This document shows positions 19,701 to 22,430 of a stretch of 22,430 nucleotides of DNA, one piece after another. A program made the translations under genes and the position numbers. Source of the DNA: Larix sibirica (lineage: Eukaryota > Streptophyta > Pinopsida > Pinales > Pinaceae); the NCBI GenBank assembly GCA_004151065.3, contig NWUY0300002400.1, forward strand, positions 53,773 through 76,202. The letters are read 5' to 3'. Every line of letters begins with the position of its first letter. The stretch's first letter is position 1. The notes below the pieces were generated by a model. It worked only from the letters and a program-made list of their open reading frames with translations. It did not search any database and had not been told where the DNA came from.

Positions 19701-20033
19701 GCAAAAGATCCTTCCCGGGAGCAAAAGGCTATCAGAGACTCGAAACTTCCCCAGCTTTTGATTCAATCTGCTTCAAGCATGCCAGAGGATCGGTTACTTA
19801 CGCTGCTGACTGGGCAGCTAACAAATGCAGTATGTGGAGATGGAGTTAGATTATCACAAGTTGGAGAAAGGAAATCTATCTGGGAGGCTTACGTAGATGA
19901 TGTTTTGTCGAGGACTCTCTTAATACATGACAGCAAACTCTTTCGAACTTCACTCTTCCACTCAGGATGTGTATCTGGGCTTTTGGCGGGACCAATATCC
20001 CCCTGCCTGATGTATATCAACTGCAAAACCTAG
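19701..20033 (+). other. Open frame of unknown identity following the RNase H fragment
   Basis: The RNase H reading frame stays open to 20033, giving about 110 further codons. They include DSKLPQLLIQSASSMPEDRL, LLTGQLTNAV, GDGVRLSQVGERKSIWEAYV and DDVLSRTLLIHDSKLFRTSL. The texture (amphipathic, low in stops) is more protein-like than other frames nearby, but I do not recognise a family. It does not resemble the usual end of an RNase H domain, so the join may be chimeric. A different frame (19967-20188) also reads protein-like text (IWAFGGTNIPLPDVYQLQNL), suggesting a frameshift near 19970. It could be a captured gene fragment or chance. Confidence 0.35.
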
Positions 20034-20163
20034 AAAAAAACGTAAGCCTTCTCACCTTGACTAATTGGGAGATTCTTCCTCTCAATGCTCCTGCTCTGCA
20101 ATATCCGATGCAGACTAACGGAGGGATTTTCACAATCATTAACCTTAAGAAGGCAGCAGCTTT

Positions 20164-20401
20164 GGTATCACAACTTTATATATTCTAAGGAAAATTTGTG
20201 AAATGATTTTGGTATCAGATCTTTATATATTCCCATGAAAATTTGTGGAATCCTTTGGTGTTTCTTACCAGTGAAGTTTTTGGTATTTCTTTATATGTAC
20301 TTGGAATCCTTTGGTGTTTCTTACCAGTGAAGTTTTTGGTATTTCTTTATATGTACTTGTTAAGGACATTGGTATTTCTTTATATGTACTTGTTAAGGAC
20401 A
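20164..20401. repeat. Nested tandem duplications of 47, 56 and 33 bp
   Basis: Three successive duplications abut. An imperfect 47-bp pair starts GGTATCA at 20164 and 20211. A perfect 56-bp pair covers 20246-20301 and 20302-20357 (starting TGGAATCCTTTGGTGTTTCT). A perfect 33-bp pair covers 20336-20368 and 20369-20401 (starting TTGGTATTTCTTTATATG). The 33-bp unit starts inside the second 56-bp unit, so the events were sequential. Confidence 0.9.
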
Positions 20402-21444
20402 TTTTAGGTAAGATGGGCCACAAAGATAAAGAACCTAATTGGAAAGATCAGTCAGAACCTTTTACATAAAACTCAAAACACCTCAACAACTTTATACATT
20501 TTGAATAAACCACAAATTTACTGGAAATTGCAACCCCTGCCTAAGGTGTGCCTGAGGTGTAGGGTAGAACGTCAAATTTCAACCCTGCCCTGTAGAGACT
20601 AGTGCATCCAAACAACAAACAAATTTATTGGAAAGTGCATTCAAGCAATAACTGTGAATGATACCAAGCCTGCATTCAGTACAATAATGCGATAATTGTG
20701 AATGATACTCTGACCTCATAAACAAAATTACAGGGATGTAGCCTTCAACATTTATATATACTTATACAGTATTAAAAACATTAATTACTTTGAAAGGAAA
20801 CTGGGCACTCTAATTGCTAAGAAAGAAATGGCATTTGGGATTGTTTGTCATTATGGTGCTTAGCTGGTAGCCTTGACAAAGCTTGTACAGTGTTCATAAA
20901 GTTATTGGTTGATTAGAGATTCAAGCCTGTATTATACGAGCCACCCAAAAAGGAAAAGTAATTAAGGATTGTCGGTCATTATGGCCACTGCTCGTCCTGA
21001 ATAAGTAAGAATATATTTTTATTTAATATAGATAATTTAATAAAAAGTATATAGAAGAAGAAGAAATTATTTAACGTCCACGATAGTTTATGGGACAGAC
21101 CTCTTCATCCTGATTTCTGCAACTCAACCCTTTTCTTATTCAACTTGATGATGAGTGTCCCCAATTTCTCCATGGTCCCTTCACTGAAAAGGTTATCCCA
21201 AGGGCTAGTTGTCAGGGTATTTGCATAGTTGGCCCTACTGTCTTTGAAAAGCTTCACACTCAAAAATAAAATGTTTTTATGTTTCCACTTTCCTGGAAGT
21301 GCAGCGCCCAATTTCACAACTGAGTTGATGGAAATTGGTTCTTATGTAATTAGACATAATTACCTACACTTCATGGAGATGTCTCAAAGCGCTGGTGCAT
21401 GTAAGTTGCAGTTGCAAAGTTTCAGAGAAATGGAAATGGAAATG
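20402..21444. other. Anonymous stretch with minor repeats
   Basis: No gene or element is recognised. Short echoes include GTGAATGATAC at about 20655 and 20698, and a CATTATGG-type motif near 20850 and 20974. The 70- and 87-codon frames around 21105-21492 lie on opposite strands over the same bases and lack recognisable motifs. Confidence 0.5.
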
Positions 21445-21760
21445 AAAATATTTATTTATCATTTCTGTGAAAATAAAAATATTTATTTATGAAAGAAAAT
21501 ATTTATTCGTGAGTTGGGATTCAAAGGGCGTAATCGTGAAGACTACAGAAAAGATGTTGTTGATTCCAATGGCACGGATATAACTAAAGCAAATAAAGTA
21601 ACAACTTTCATCTATCCTCTCACTTGAACAGTTAAACAACTCAAAATATTTATTCACCATTTTGGGATTCAAGCAGGCAATTGTAACGAATACAATACAG
21701 AAGAGATGTTGTTTATCCCAATATATCTTCTCACTGGAACATGTTAACACTGGTGATTTG
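21445..21760. repeat. AT-rich repeat cluster with diverged 147-bp tandem copies
   Basis: The 12-mer AAAATATTTATT occurs at 21445, 21476, 21496 and 21643. The last two head longer diverged copies 147 bp apart. Each continues with TGGGATTCAA, a TAATCG- or TTGTAACG-like block, ACAGAA-AGATGTTGTT, TCCCAAT- or TCCAATG-like sequence, and a CTCTCACTTGAACA- or TTCTCACTGGAACA-like end. The 121-codon minus-strand frame across this region (21852-21487) is made of these repeats and is not called as a gene. Confidence 0.65.
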
Positions 21761-22393
21761 AAATAACTATGATTCATTCCAGAATTGAAAACACTAATCG
21801 CATAAATCTGCTCTACAAGAAAACGAACGCTGTCATAGAACTTGTTGGGCATGTTGCATCTTAGCAGAAAATCTCAAATCGAAATTTTATCCATCTTAAA
21901 CCATATGATCACATATTTTTTGAATGACAGAACTTGAGGAAGAAAACAGTAGCAAACAATATGTTTATTGCATGTCCATAGACAAGCTCAGAGCAAGATC
22001 CTATCTATCTTAATCATTGGAGTTTGCATTATCTATCTTAATTGGAGCTTACTTTTTGTTTTTTTTCAATATTCAAGTTAAGAAAGCACCTCTTTAACAA
22101 ATTACACTAAAATAAATTTTATCCATAAATTCCGATTTAAGATGGATGTATGTTTAAGAGCTTTTCATTGGAGCACTAGCTATTTTAGGACCAGTACTCA
22201 TCAAAATACGGTTAAAATTTTTAACAAACCATATCAAAGAATGGACAAACAATTTGTTAGGACATATTTTTGATGGTTAATTATTTTTCCAAATAGTCAT
22301 TAATTTTTATTAATAAGCTTATTAAGATATGGGTATGACTATATAAGTTTCCTCTATTAGGTGGCATGCTATTATATATGTAATAATGGAGAT
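21761..22393. other. Anonymous AT-rich right flank
   Basis: No coding sequence, RNA gene or transposon signature was recognised. Confidence 0.5.
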
Positions 22394-22430
22394 TGAAACT
22401 TTCCCACTTGACTGAAACTTTCCCATTTGA
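22394..22430. repeat. Two copies of a 19-bp tandem unit at the window edge
   Basis: TGAAACTTTCCCACTTGAC (22394-22412) is followed directly by TGAAACTTTCCCATTTGA (22413-22430), with one difference before the window ends. The array may continue beyond the window. Confidence 0.75.

Noticed and set aside
19875-19905. YVDD in the frame EAYVDDVLS, resembling the reverse transcriptase active site
   Set aside because: The surrounding residues do not fit the reverse transcriptase motif (no hydrophobic strand before it, no expected context after), so it is coincidental.
20209-20222. TGGTATCAGATC, similar to a copia primer-binding site
   Set aside because: No LTR end (CA) precedes it, and the segment is one member of the 47-bp tandem duplication, so the match is best taken as chance.

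Overview
The window looks like intergenic and genic DNA from a large, repeat-rich land-plant genome. A gymnosperm or a similar large-genome lineage is my inference; no single marker proves it. The base composition is AT-rich. Only one convincing spliced gene occupies about 2 kb of the 22.4 kb, and most recognisable sequence elsewhere is decayed transposon. Two isolated N bases (5945 and 10436) suggest a draft assembly.

Layout. Positions 1-4283 look like the right-hand part of a CACTA (En/Spm-type) DNA transposon. A broken minus-strand coding region (about 73-1916) is followed by about 2.2 kb packed with CGGTGC/GCACCG motifs and tandem repeats. It ends in a textbook terminus (CACTACAAGGAAAA on the minus strand) at 4283. 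Positions 4963-5427 hold a plus-strand Ty1/copia-type LTR and primer-binding site. Positions 5428-10173 hold nothing recognisable apart from small duplications. Positions 10174-12777 are a candidate long Ty3/gypsy-type LTR on the minus strand. Positions 13533-15448 are the 5' part of a decayed, truncated Ty1/copia element on the minus strand (LTR, primer-binding site, gag, zinc knuckle, protease, pre-integrase).

The real gene lies on the minus strand, 17516 to 15523, in four coding exons that join in frame. Its first 224 residues are a BMT5-like (DUF2431) Rossmann-fold methyltransferase domain. Its last 311 residues, all in exon 4, are a repeat-built coiled coil ending in a short hydrophobic tail anchor. 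The third splice donor overlaps an in-frame TAA. Splicing therefore gives a 535-residue, probably membrane-tethered protein, while retention of that 98-bp intron gives a 224-residue stand-alone domain. This is the most interesting signal in the window. The copia LTR begins within about 75 bp of the gene's stop codon, in the same orientation, so the gene's 3' end may lie in retroelement sequence.

Upstream of the gene (17538-22430) is mostly anonymous AT-rich DNA. It contains a broken RNase H-like fragment (19440-19700) running into an unrecognised open frame, a nested set of 47-, 56- and 33-bp tandem duplications (20164-20401), and further AT-rich repeats. No tRNA, rRNA or CRISPR was found. 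Bacterial-type operon signals are not expected here.
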